From JAKACA01 sp050744865 (lineage in GTDB: Bacteria > Actinomycetota > Acidimicrobiia > Acidimicrobiales > Bog-793), in contig JBOGHW010000046.1 in NCBI GenBank assembly GCA_050744865.1, positions 1 to 64,000 of the forward strand: DNA of 64,000 nt, given 5' to 3'. The notes beneath the pieces were generated by a model. That model was given only the letters and a program-made list of their open reading frames with translations. It was not told the DNA's origin and searched no databases. Shown here piece after piece: positions 16,993-25,068 of this stretch. The position numbers were made by a program, and so were the translations under genes. Every line of letters starts with the position of its first letter. Within the stretch, counting starts at the first letter, position 1.

Positions 16993-17586
16993 AGATGCTC
17001 CCTGCACTTGTCCACTCCTGGATGGTGCAGGGGTGGGGATGGATGTCTGTGACAGCTGTTCTGGCCGATCGGCGGGCTCGGGTGCCAGGAAGGCCTCGCT
17101 GAGCCGAGCCCTGGCACGGCGATACCTGAGCTCGACGGCGTTGACCGAGCAGCCGAGCACTGCCGATGCCTCGGCGTGGCTGAGATCCTCCCATATGACG
17201 AGGCGGAGAACCTCCTGCTCGACGGGCCGAAGGCGTTGTAGCGCAGCCTCCATCCGATTTGCGAGCGTGCCGAAGGCTCCGGGCGTGGCAGCCGGCCCCC
17301 TCAGCTCTTGGCCGAGCCTGTAGTGGAGGCGAAGCCTGCGGAGCGTGGAACGGCGATTGTCGGCAACGGCGCGACGGGCGACACCGAACAGCCACAGTCG
17401 ATCCTCCGGAGGAGCGGGGACCGCCCCGAAGCGCCGCCAAGCCACGAGAAATACCTGCGCGACCACATCCTCGACGTCCCGCCCGCTCAGGCGCCGCCGC
17501 ACGTAGTCCGATATGGCGGGTCGGTGTGCGTGGTAAAGCGCCTCGAACCGCCCGGCGTTTGCCTCCGTCACCGATGCAGTGTCCAT
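16993..17586 (-). CDS. ECF sigma factor reading frame, fused in frame to gmd
   Basis: The first ~185 residues are a complete small ECF sigma factor. FEALYHAHRPAISDYVRRRL and VEDVVAQVFLVAWRRF form region 2, and LRPVEQEVLRLVIWEDLSHA followed by LGCSVNAVELRYRRARARL form region 4. After a Pro/Ser-rich linker (PTPAPSRSG) there is no stop. The frame runs straight into GDP-mannose dehydratase, giving a 526-codon ORF. Either a true fusion is made, or gmd is started again at its internal ATG with the sigma protein having a dehydratase tail. No anti-sigma gene is adjacent. Confidence 0.75.
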
Positions 17587-17662
17587 GCCGCCTCCTCACA
17601 GAAGGGCATATGGCCGGAACGCCCGCGTAGCCGTCGCCGAGCCTGCAGGACCGCTCAGTCGA

Positions 17663-18190
17663 CTAGGGACTGTCCGCCGTGCTCAGGTCATAGCGCACCC
17701 CGAGCTCGGCGGCGAGCGCTCCGAGGGCCGCCCGCAGCTCCGGAACCGCCTCGTGTGTCATGGAGGCGGTGATCTCGATGTGCGAGGGCGTCTCTTGGCC
17801 TTGCCGGACGACGTGCCCGACGAGATCGACGACGTCCCCACCGGCGGCTGCGACCGCCAGCGCCGTGCGGGCGAGAATGCCGGGATGATCGGCTCCGTGC
17901 ACCGATATCACGACAAGGTGCCCGAGGTCGGGACCGTCGGTGTCTTCCTGGATGGGGCGGACCAACAGCTGTAGAGCGAACTCTTCGAGGAGTGGCGCCA
18001 GTGCCTCCTCGACCGCCGCTCCGCTCGCCACGCCCGGTGCTTCGAGGACGAGCACGATCGAGAACTGCCCACGAAGCAAGGACATGCGGCAGTCCTCGAG
18101 GTTGCAGCCGACGTGGGCGAGGGACTGTGTCACGGCCGCGACGATCCCCGGTCGATTCGGGGCGACCCCGTGCAGGGTGAACCGCGCCAT
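17663..18190 (-). CDS. Tandem ACT-domain protein (GcvR-like)
   Basis: The 175-residue protein has two ACT domains. RFTLHGVAPNRPGIVAAVTQ with LEDCRMSLLRGQFSIVLVLE forms the first. VVISVHGADHPGILARTALA with ITASMTHEA forms the second, from about residue 92. The arrangement resembles the glycine-cleavage regulator GcvR and related amino-acid sensors. No DNA-binding domain, so it would work by protein contact or as a metabolite sensor. It is in line with the CoA transferase upstream. Confidence 0.85.
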   Translation of the reverse strand: MARFTLHGVAPNRPGIVAAVTQSLAHVGCNLEDCRMSLLRGQFSIVLVLEAPGVASGAAVEEALAPLLEEFALQLLVRPIQEDTDGPDLGHLVVISVHGADHPGILARTALAVAAAGGDVVDLVGHVVRQGQETPSHIEITASMTHEAVPELRAALGALAAELGVRYDLSTADSP

Positions 18191-18227
18191 GCGTCACGCT
18201 ACCTTGATCTCGGGAGCCGGCCCGGAC

Positions 18228-19610
18228 TCAGGCCGCCCAGACGGGGGGATCGGACCCCAGGGGGCGCACGGTCTCGGCGAAGTACGGCGGCGTTGCCGAC
18301 ATCTCGAGAGCCGGCCGCAAGAAGCTGAGGTGCCCGTAACCCGTGTCGCGAGCCTCCATCAGGGGAGCCAGGTCGCCCAACGGTTGAGCCCTTGCGGGAT
18401 CCAGGTCGGCTCCGAGGGCCTGGAACCACATGGCGGTTCGCGCCAGCGAGACGCCGACGAGCCACGAACCTCCCTCCACGGCTCGCCTGCGGAGCGCCAC
18501 CATGGCTCCGAGTGCCCCGAGGTAACCCGTCGTGTAGTCGTTCATGGCGGCCGGCACGATCGCAGGTACCGGCGACGACTGCTGGCACGTCACCCCTGTG
18601 GCGGCTTGCGCCAGCTGCTCCCAGCCAGGTCTGGCATGCCACGGACCGCTGTGCCCGTAGGCGTTCTCTGTCACGTAGACGATCCCGGGCCGAAGCGACG
18701 ACAGCTCCTCGGGACCCAGCCCACGCCTTGCGAGCGAGCCCGCCTGGAATCCGTCCGAGAAGACGTCACAAGTCGCGGCGAGGCCTCGGAGCGTTGCCAA
18801 GTCTGCCTGAGCACGCAGGTCGAGGCTCGCCTGCCGCTTGCCGTGCCCTGTGTCTATCTCGAAGAGGGGAACGGTAGGCAGGTGGGGGGCCGAAATGTGC
18901 AGGACGTCGGCACCGTGCTCTGCCAGAGTCCGGGCCACTGTGGGGCCGGCCAGGACGCGAGTGAGGTCGAGGACCCGTACGCCGGCGAGAGGGCGGTTGG
19001 CTTCGTCCCACGGCCTTGGATCGGCGTCCCCGATGCGGGTGATCTCGACGAGCGGGGCCGCTGCGAGGGCCAGTCCCTGCGGGTGTGCCCACCACTCCTC
19101 CGGTGTGCGGCAGACGGCGCCGCACAGCCCTGCGGCGGCAAGGTCGTCCTCGACCTCGAAGGCGTCGCGTGCCGACAGTGCTCCTGACACTTCAGCAGCG
19201 TCAGCAGTGGCGCCGAGACCGAGTACGTGCAGGACACGCTCGGGTGGGTCGAAGCTCCCGTGCAAGTGGATGAACCGCCCGTGGCGGCACTCGACGACCC
19301 GTGTCAGGAACGGCAAAGCCCTCGACCCGAAGAGCCCGGCTATGCCACCTTCGACTTGCAGGAGCAAGAAGCTGTGCAACGAAGCCGCAGCATGCCGTAC
19401 GTCCACCCTGATCGCCTGGGGAGGAAGGCCCCGCAGTTGGCCGATGCCAGCCGCCTCTTGCCCGAGCAGCGCCAGTACGGTGGCGGCGCCTTCCCCAATG
19501 CGAAACGGAGTCGCCGCGACCGGGTCCACCCCCTCCACCGCCACGTCCGCCGACTCGTCGAGTGCCAACCCGCCGAGCTTGGCGAACTCCTCGATCCTGG
19601 CACGCAGCAA
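18228..19610 (-). CDS. CaiB/BaiF-type CoA transferase, two-part form
   Basis: The C-terminal ~220 residues carry PLAGVRVLDLTRVLAGPTVA, FEIDTGHGKRQASLDLR, a GSLARRGLGPEELSSLRPGI stretch and NAYGHSGPW, all typical of family III CoA transferases. They are preceded by ~240 residues (FRIGEGAATVLALLGQEA, VDVRHAAASLHSFLLL, GRFIHLHG) that I recall from a long actinobacterial and proteobacterial subgroup. It should move CoA between carboxylic acids. The start is uncertain: TTG at 19610 is the first plausible codon, and the frame is open further, overlapping the divergent methyltransferase. Confidence 0.82.
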   Translation of the reverse strand: MLRARIEEFAKLGGLALDESADVAVEGVDPVAATPFRIGEGAATVLALLGQEAAGIGQLRGLPPQAIRVDVRHAAASLHSFLLLQVEGGIAGLFGSRALPFLTRVVECRHGRFIHLHGSFDPPERVLHVLGLGATADAAEVSGALSARDAFEVEDDLAAAGLCGAVCRTPEEWWAHPQGLALAAAPLVEITRIGDADPRPWDEANRPLAGVRVLDLTRVLAGPTVARTLAEHGADVLHISAPHLPTVPLFEIDTGHGKRQASLDLRAQADLATLRGLAATCDVFSDGFQAGSLARRGLGPEELSSLRPGIVYVTENAYGHSGPWHARPGWEQLAQAATGVTCQQSSPVPAIVPAAMNDYTTGYLGALGAMVALRRRAVEGGSWLVGVSLARTAMWFQALGADLDPARAQPLGDLAPLMEARDTGYGHLSFLRPALEMSATPPYFAETVRPLGSDPPVWAA

Positions 19611-19650
19611 GGAGATGAGGCTACCGCCTTCGGAGAGGCAAGCTGGGTGG

Positions 19651-20424
19651 GTGAGGCAAGTTGTCGACCGGCTCGTGGTGGCCGGCTGTGTGGCGGCTGA
19701 CGAGGAGGCCGAGGAGCTGGTCGCCCATGCTCCGGACGACGCCACGCTGGAGGCGTGGTTGTGTAGGCGAGAGCAAGGAGAGCCGCTTGCCTGGATCACC
19801 GGGAGGCTGCAGTTCTGCGGCCACGAGCTCTCGATCGACCCTGGCGTCTACGTACCGAGGCTCCAGAGCCAGGAGCTGGCGCGGTGTGCCGCCTCCCTCC
19901 TTCCGGTAAACGGTGGGCGGGCCGCCGACCTCTGCACGGGGGCGGGGGCCATCGCCGCTCACTTGATGGCCGAACGGCCGTCGGCAACGGTCGTCGGCGT
20001 CGACATCGACCGGCGTGCCGCCGCCTGCGCTCGCCGCAACGGGGTGTGGGTGGTCCTCGCCGACCTCGGCCAGGCGCTCGGGTCCGGGATGTTCGACGTC
20101 GTCACGGCGGTGGCGCCCTACGTGCCGACAGGCGAGATACGCCTCCTTCCTGCCGACGTGCAGCGCTACGAGCCTCGCCTGGCGCTCGACGGAGGTGGCG
20201 ACGGCTTGGATCTGGTCCGCCGCGTGGTCGAGGCCGCTGCTCGGCTCCTTCGTCTCGGCGGCTGGCTCTTTCTCGAGCTGGGGGGAGATCAGGACCAGGC
20301 CCTCGTCCCGATGCTGGAGTCGTCCGGCTTCGGTCAGCCCGAGTCCTGGTTCGACGAGGACGGCGACCTTCGTGGCATCGCGGCCCCGATGGCGGCCTCG
20401 TCGAACAGCCGCAGCATCGTGTGA
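19651..20424 (+). CDS. PrmC-related glutamine methyltransferase-like protein
   Basis: This 257-residue protein (GTG start) matches the PrmC/HemK relative group: PLAWITGRLQFCGHELSIDPGV, VPRLQSQELA, SAM motif ADLCTGAGAIA at 92-102 and VVGVDIDRRAAACARRN. The substrate motif, NPPY in PrmC and NAPY in the relatives, reads AVAPYVP at 153-159. Val154 thus replaces the Asn that holds the glutamine amide. Activity on release-factor Gln is therefore doubtful. Its last 91 bases overlap the 3' end of the opposite DNA methyltransferase gene. Confidence 0.85.
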   Translation: MRQVVDRLVVAGCVAADEEAEELVAHAPDDATLEAWLCRREQGEPLAWITGRLQFCGHELSIDPGVYVPRLQSQELARCAASLLPVNGGRAADLCTGAGAIAAHLMAERPSATVVGVDIDRRAAACARRNGVWVVLADLGQALGSGMFDVVTAVAPYVPTGEIRLLPADVQRYEPRLALDGGGDGLDLVRRVVEAAARLLRLGGWLFLELGGDQDQALVPMLESSGFGQPESWFDEDGDLRGIAAPMAASSNSRSIV

Positions 20425-21812
20425 CCGGCCTTTGGCCCGATGTCGGCGGGCCTCCAGTAGCCGGCGACCGGCTCGTGCTGGCGCCCGCCCGCCGCGTAGA
20501 TCCGCAATCGCTCCTGCCCTGCTGTGGACAGCAGTTCGATGGCGTCGAAGAAAGTCGCCTTGCCGGCTGCTCGCAGCGCCGCGTCGGCTTCGCTCGGTCT
20601 TGACGGCAGGTGCGAGGTAAGGAGCACGAGGGGCGAGATGCCACGGCCGGCCAGCACATGGGCCTTGCCGATGGAGGCCCATGCCGTGGCGGTGCGGTGC
20701 AGACCCGTGCGGGGAGTGACGAAGCCGCCTGTCACGTCGAAGTACCAGGGGACGCCGTCGGCGGCTGCGGCGACCAGGCTCACCGTCACCCCGAGCCCTT
20801 TCAGGCGGCTGTTGCGCTCGAGGACCCGGAACCCGGCATCCTCGAGGACCTGCGCCGCGACCGTCTGTATGCCTCCGGGCTGGGCGACCGCCTGCGCCGC
20901 CGGGCCGGCGGCGGCGACCCGCTGGCGGGCGACCTCGGCGTACGTGGCATCCAGGTCGTACCCGACGTAGCGACGCCCAAGCTTGGCTGCGGCCACAAGG
21001 GTGGCGCCGGCCCCCATGAACGGATCGAGGACGAGGTCCCCGGCGTAGGTGTACAGATGGATCAGGCGCTCCGGCAACTCCACAGGAAACGGTGCCGGGT
21101 GCCCCACCCTCCTCGCGCTCTCCGGAGGTATGTCCCACACGTCGAGGGTCGCCGACATGAACTCGTCGGTCGACAGCGTGCTCTGGTAGGGCAGTCCCCT
21201 CGCCCTCCGCTCGGCGGCCGGCAAGGCCCTGTCGAAGCGCCCCTTGCTGGCCACCACCACCCGCTCTGTCACGTCGCGGAGCACGGGGTTCGCCGCCTTC
21301 TTGAACGAGCCCCAGGCGCAGGAGCCGCTCGCACCCTCTGCCTTGCGCCAGATGAGCTCGCCGCGGAGAAGGAGGTGGAGGTCGTCCTGCAGGATGCGGA
21401 TCACGTCCGAAGACAGGCTCCGGTAGGGCCTGCGGCCGAGGTTGGCGACGTTGACGGCGATCCGCCCGCCCGGCTCGAGAGTGCGCTTGCACTCGGTGAA
21501 GACGTCACGGAGCAGTTCGAGATACTCGATGTACGAGCTCGGGATGCCCTCTCGGTCCAGCTCCTCTTCGTATTGCTTGCCGGCGAAGTAGGGCGGCGAA
21601 GTCACCACGAGGGCGACAGTGCCGTCAGCGACAGCCGCCATGTCACGAGAGTCGCCGCAGACGACGGGCTGCTCGACGGGCTGAGGCTGAGGCACCTCGG
21701 CATCGGCGTCGATCTCAGGCGGCTCGAACCGTGCATAGAAACCACCCGCGTCGTGACTCTCCCGCTTGCCCACGCCGAAGCTCGAGGTGGCCGTGGGCCG
21801 GCGTCGGCTCAT
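20334..21812 (-). CDS. Site-specific DNA methyltransferase (beta-type, N6A/N4C) with extra C-terminal domain
   Basis: The 493-residue protein has the amino-methyltransferase motifs in beta order: TSPPYF (motif IV) first, then DPFMGAGATLVAAAKLGRRY with VGYDLD (motif I) later. It should methylate adenine N6 or cytosine N4. After the catalytic part there are some 150-170 further residues (RNSRLKGLGVTVSLVAAAAD, PWYFDVTGGF, AWASIGKAHVLAGRGISPLV) that I cannot name. No restriction enzyme gene is adjacent. ATG 21812 is used. It lies 11 bp downstream of the Nudix gene stop, suggesting an operon. Confidence 0.88.
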   Translation of the reverse strand: MSRRRPTATSSFGVGKRESHDAGGFYARFEPPEIDADAEVPQPQPVEQPVVCGDSRDMAAVADGTVALVVTSPPYFAGKQYEEELDREGIPSSYIEYLELLRDVFTECKRTLEPGGRIAVNVANLGRRPYRSLSSDVIRILQDDLHLLLRGELIWRKAEGASGSCAWGSFKKAANPVLRDVTERVVVASKGRFDRALPAAERRARGLPYQSTLSTDEFMSATLDVWDIPPESARRVGHPAPFPVELPERLIHLYTYAGDLVLDPFMGAGATLVAAAKLGRRYVGYDLDATYAEVARQRVAAAGPAAQAVAQPGGIQTVAAQVLEDAGFRVLERNSRLKGLGVTVSLVAAAADGVPWYFDVTGGFVTPRTGLHRTATAWASIGKAHVLAGRGISPLVLLTSHLPSRPSEADAALRAAGKATFFDAIELLSTAGQERLRIYAAGGRQHEPVAGYWRPADIGPKAGHTMLRLFDEAAIGAAMPRRSPSSSNQDSG

Positions 21813-21822
21813 GGCGCCTGAC

Positions 21823-22248
21823 TCAGTGACCTGTGGCGGACCGCAAAGCCGTGGCCACCGACGCCAGCAGGTCCCGGTCACGTTCGTAGCTGAGGCGCTC
21901 GACGGCCTCGTCGAGACCGAGCCAGTCCAGCTCGTCGACCTCGCTGCAGGGCGTGAACTCACCGTCGACGGGCTGCATCATCCAGTACTCCGCCACCTTC
22001 GACCGCCGGCGTGCGTCCTGGTACTCGATCTGACCGGCGTAGCGGCCGAGCTCGCAGCGCCATCCTGTCTCTTCGAGGACTTCGCGTATCGCACACTCCT
22101 CGATCGTCTCGCCGGGATCGAGCTTGCCCTTGGGGAGCGTCCAGTCGTCTTGGGTGGGGCGGTGGACGAGGGCCACCTCCCAGCCACCGCGGTGCCCAGC
22201 CCGGACCACGATGCCGCCGGCGGCTCTGATGACCGGTGGGCTCTCCAT
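21823..22248 (-). CDS. Nudix hydrolase
   Basis: The 141-residue protein has a full Nudix box, GKLDPGETIEECAIREVLEE followed by TGW, fitting GX5EX7REUXEEXGU with all catalytic Glu residues. The start AAGGIVVRAG and the DWTLPKGKLDPG run resemble diadenosine-tetraphosphate and MutT-like hydrolases. It is divergent from the CYTH-CHAD gene with only 26 bp between starts, so the two probably share a control region. Both families handle phosphate-rich compounds. Confidence 0.92.
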   Translation of the reverse strand: MESPPVIRAAGGIVVRAGHRGGWEVALVHRPTQDDWTLPKGKLDPGETIEECAIREVLEETGWRCELGRYAGQIEYQDARRRSKVAEYWMMQPVDGEFTPCSEVDELDWLGLDEAVERLSYERDRDLLASVATALRSATGH

Positions 22249-22274
22249 CGCCGACGACGCTATACCGTTGGCGA

Positions 22275-24149
22275 ATGGCTGAGCCTCCCGGCGATCCGGC
22301 GAACATCGAGGTCGAGTGGCAGCTCGATGCCCTTGACCTGCGGCTGGTAGAGCGTTACCTGGCGTCGCGCGCCGGGACGGCCGAGGGCAGCGAGGCACTG
22401 TCGCTCCTGCCGTCCTTTCCTGGGCTGGAGGCCAAGCGAGAAGGAGTCAAGCGGCTCAACGACGGCTACTTCGACACTGCCGACTGGCGCATCGCTCGCT
22501 CCGGGCATGTGCTCCGGGTGCGCAAGAGACCGGGAGGCTACGAGGCGACACTGAAGGATCGCGCTGCCTCCAGGGAGGGCCTGCGCCGCCGGCTCGAGGT
22601 CACCGAAGCTCTTGCCAGCCCCGAGCTTGCCGGCTTCGACCCTGCCGGTCCCGTCGGTCGGCGCGTGACAGCTCTGGTCGGCAACCGCCCGCTCCAGCAG
22701 GTGCTGGAAGTCAGGACCCGCCGTGGTACCTACTCGTTGGCCGTCCACGGAGCCGCCATCGGCGAGGTCGCCCTCGACGACACGGTCATCCTGGTCGGGG
22801 GCGACAGCCATCGCGTGCGGCTCCAGCGAGTGGAGGTCGAAGTCGTCCCTGCCTGGGTCGAGCAGCTGGCACCGCTCGTGGAGCGGTTGCGAACCGACTG
22901 CGGGCTGCAGCCGGCGACGTTGTCCAAGTTCGAGGCAGGTGTCCTGGCCGCCGGCTTGGCGATCCCCGGAGGAGCTGACTTCGGGCCGACCCGGGTCGGC
23001 TCCGACTCGACCATTGCCGAGCTTGCCTTCGCAGTGCTGCGTAAGGACGCCGCCCAGATGCTCTCCCGCGAGCCCGGCACGCGCCTCGGCGACGATCCCG
23101 AAGACCTGCACCAGATGCGGGTGGCGACCCGGCGGATGCGAGCCGCCCTGTCGCTGTTCGCCGCCTTCGTCCCGGTCCGCGGGGCCCGGCTACGCGAGGA
23201 GCTCGGCTGGTTGGCGGCTGTGCTGGGCACGGTTCGTGACCTGGACATCCAGCTGCAGAACCTCGACGGGTGGACCGAGCACCTGTCAGGCGACCACCAG
23301 CAGGCCCTCGACGACCTCAGCGAGCTGCTCGAGCGTCACCACCACGAGGCCAGGGACCAGCTCCTGGTGGCGCTCGACTCCCGGCGCTACGAGCGGCTGG
23401 TGACCGGCCTCACGGCGATGCTGGATGCCGGGCCTGGGCGCAGGGCCGGGCCGGCTCGGCTGCCGGCTCTTGTGGCTCTGCCTGATCTCGTGGCCGGCCG
23501 GCAGGCAGCTGCGGCCAAGGCCGCTCGCAGGTCACACAAGTCGGGGATTCTCACCGATTTCCACGCCCTGCGGATCCGCTGCAAGCGGCTGCGCTATGCC
23601 ATCGAGTTCACCGGCGACCTCTATCCGCCCGCCGTGAAGCGCTACGCCAAGAAGATCGCTGCCCTGCAAGATGCCCTTGGCCTTGTGCAGGACGCCGAAG
23701 CCGCCGCCGTCAAGCTGCAGGCACTGGCCTGTGGGCCGGAGAGCGAGCTTCTACCGCGCCCGACCATCTTTGCCATGGGCCTGATCGCCGAGCGCTGCTC
23801 GTCCGAGGCCCTTGGGCGCCTTGCGAAGCTCTCGGTGACCGAGAAGGACGTCAACAGCGCCGACTGGCGGCGAGTGGCCGGCATCATGGCTGCTTCGGCC
23901 GAGCAAGCTGCTTCGTCTGGTGCCGGGCGGGCGCCCACGGCCTCGGCCACCTCCGCCGCCCCGCCCGCCGCCACAGCCTCCGCCCCGTCCGCCCCGTCCC
24001 CCGCCACCGCCTCTGCTGCCACCGCCCGCGCCGCCGCCACCGCCTCTGCTGCCGCCGCCCCCGCCGCCGTTCGGTCCGGCCAGGGCCGGGCTCGCTCCGC
24101 CATCGCTGCCCTGGCTCCTCAGCCGGTCGTGGACACTTTCACCCGATAG
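22275..24149 (+). CDS. CYTH-CHAD protein with Ala/Pro-rich tail
   Basis: The 624-residue protein has a CYTH domain at about 10-205. IEVEWQLDALDLRLVERYL gives ExE, then Gln16 where ExExK has Lys. Next come GYFDTADWRIARSGHVLRVR and GYEATLKDR. A CHAD domain follows at about 240-545 (DPEDLHQMRVATRRMRAALS, LGTVRDLDIQL, RIRCKRLRYAIEFTG). CYTH enzymes act on triphosphates or adenylate, and CHAD helices bind polyphosphate. The last ~70 residues are low-complexity Ala/Pro/Ser. The stop codon lies inside the first copy of the 24121 repeat, which also encodes the final residues. Confidence 0.9.
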   Translation: MAEPPGDPANIEVEWQLDALDLRLVERYLASRAGTAEGSEALSLLPSFPGLEAKREGVKRLNDGYFDTADWRIARSGHVLRVRKRPGGYEATLKDRAASREGLRRRLEVTEALASPELAGFDPAGPVGRRVTALVGNRPLQQVLEVRTRRGTYSLAVHGAAIGEVALDDTVILVGGDSHRVRLQRVEVEVVPAWVEQLAPLVERLRTDCGLQPATLSKFEAGVLAAGLAIPGGADFGPTRVGSDSTIAELAFAVLRKDAAQMLSREPGTRLGDDPEDLHQMRVATRRMRAALSLFAAFVPVRGARLREELGWLAAVLGTVRDLDIQLQNLDGWTEHLSGDHQQALDDLSELLERHHHEARDQLLVALDSRRYERLVTGLTAMLDAGPGRRAGPARLPALVALPDLVAGRQAAAAKAARRSHKSGILTDFHALRIRCKRLRYAIEFTGDLYPPAVKRYAKKIAALQDALGLVQDAEAAAVKLQALACGPESELLPRPTIFAMGLIAERCSSEALGRLAKLSVTEKDVNSADWRRVAGIMAASAEQAASSGAGRAPTASATSAAPPAATASAPSAPSPATASAATARAAATASAAAAPAAVRSGQGRARSAIAALAPQPVVDTFTR

Positions 24150-24243
24150 CCAGGGGAGAAATGTCCACGACCCCCGGTCTCAACGACGTTCAGCCGGTCG
24201 TGGACACTTTCACCCGATAGCCAGGGGAAAAATGTCCACGACC
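24121..24243. repeat. Tandem pair of ~52-bp elements with 11-bp inverted arms
   Basis: Copies at 24121-24172 and 24192-24243 (71-bp period) are identical except for one base in the loop. Each has GGTCGTGGACA mirrored by TGTCCACGACC around a loop of about 26 bases. Copy 1 contains the stop codon of the CYTH-CHAD gene. It lies between convergent genes, so it may terminate both. The exact duplication and perfect arms also suit a small mobile or REP-like element. Confidence 0.7.
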
Positions 24244-24276
24244 CTGCGATTCGGGACCGGCGACTTCCTAGTCGGG

Positions 24277-25068
24277 CTACGCCGACGCCGCCACGTGCGG
24301 GGCGGCTGACCTACCAGCGTCCCGCCGCTCCGCCGCCGCTGCGACCAGCGCGTCGAAGAGCCCCTGCTGCTGGGCGTCGGAGCCGGCTGTTATCTCGGGA
24401 TGCCACTGCACCGCGACGGCGAAACTATGAGTGTCCACCGGCTCCAGCGCCTCCACACACCCGTCGGGCGAGGTGGCGGTGACCCGAAGTCCGGCACCCA
24501 CCCTGTCGACTGACTGGTGGTGGGCCGACGTGCAGCGATCGGCGACGAGCCCGCCGACGGCTTCGGCAACAGCCGAGCCCGCCGATGCCGTGACGGGGTG
24601 CATCCCGATGACGAGCTGGCGTGGGCGGCCGTGGGACTCTTCGTCCATACCCTCGACGTCGCCCAAATGCTGGTGGAGCGTCCCGCCCCGTGCGACGTTC
24701 ACGACTTGGCAGCCTCGGCATATCGCCAGCATGGGAACGTCGTTGGCAAGGGCGTAACGAGCGAGCGAGAGCTCGAGGGCGTCGCGGGCCGTGCTGAAAC
24801 CGTAGGCTTCAGCGTGCGTCTCCTGCCCGTAGGTGGAAGGGGCCAAGTCGCCGCCGCCGATGAGGCAGAGGCCGTCCACACCTTCCAGCAGCTCCTCGGG
24901 CGGTGTCGGCTCGCTGCCTTCGGTGGCGCAGAAGAGGACGACTCTGGCACCGGCACGCTGCAGCGCCTCGACGTAGTTGTTGGAGATGGCAGCGTGCCCG
25001 GACGGGCGACGCGGCGTCTCGGCCTGGGGAAGTTGGGTGGCGACGGCCCCGATGACTACCTGTCTCAC
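24277..25068 (-). CDS. Class I glutamine amidotransferase-like hydrolase (PuuD-like)
   Basis: The 263-residue protein belongs to the C26/gamma-glutamyl-GABA hydrolase group. Cys117 in AICRGCQVVNVARGG is the nucleophile, and His223 and Glu225 in VQWHPEI complete the triad. GLCLIGGGDLAPSTYG and TSAHHQSVDRVG are further family marks. It should cleave gamma-glutamyl amide bonds or release ammonia from glutamine. The GTG start overlaps the stop of the His-rich gene (GTGA), so the two are translated together. The amide-ligase genes lie directly across the divergent promoter. Confidence 0.92.
   Translation of the reverse strand: MRQVVIGAVATQLPQAETPRRPSGHAAISNNYVEALQRAGARVVLFCATEGSEPTPPEELLEGVDGLCLIGGGDLAPSTYGQETHAEAYGFSTARDALELSLARYALANDVPMLAICRGCQVVNVARGGTLHQHLGDVEGMDEESHGRPRQLVIGMHPVTASAGSAVAEAVGGLVADRCTSAHHQSVDRVGAGLRVTATSPDGCVEALEPVDTHSFAVAVQWHPEITAGSDAQQQGLFDALVAAAAERRDAGRSAAPHVAASA

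Noticed and set aside
20610..21821. Long plus-strand open frame (403 codons) opposite the DNA methyltransferase
   Set aside because: Its translation is low-information His/Arg/Gly-rich, while the minus strand has clear methyltransferase motifs; it is a GC-driven shadow.
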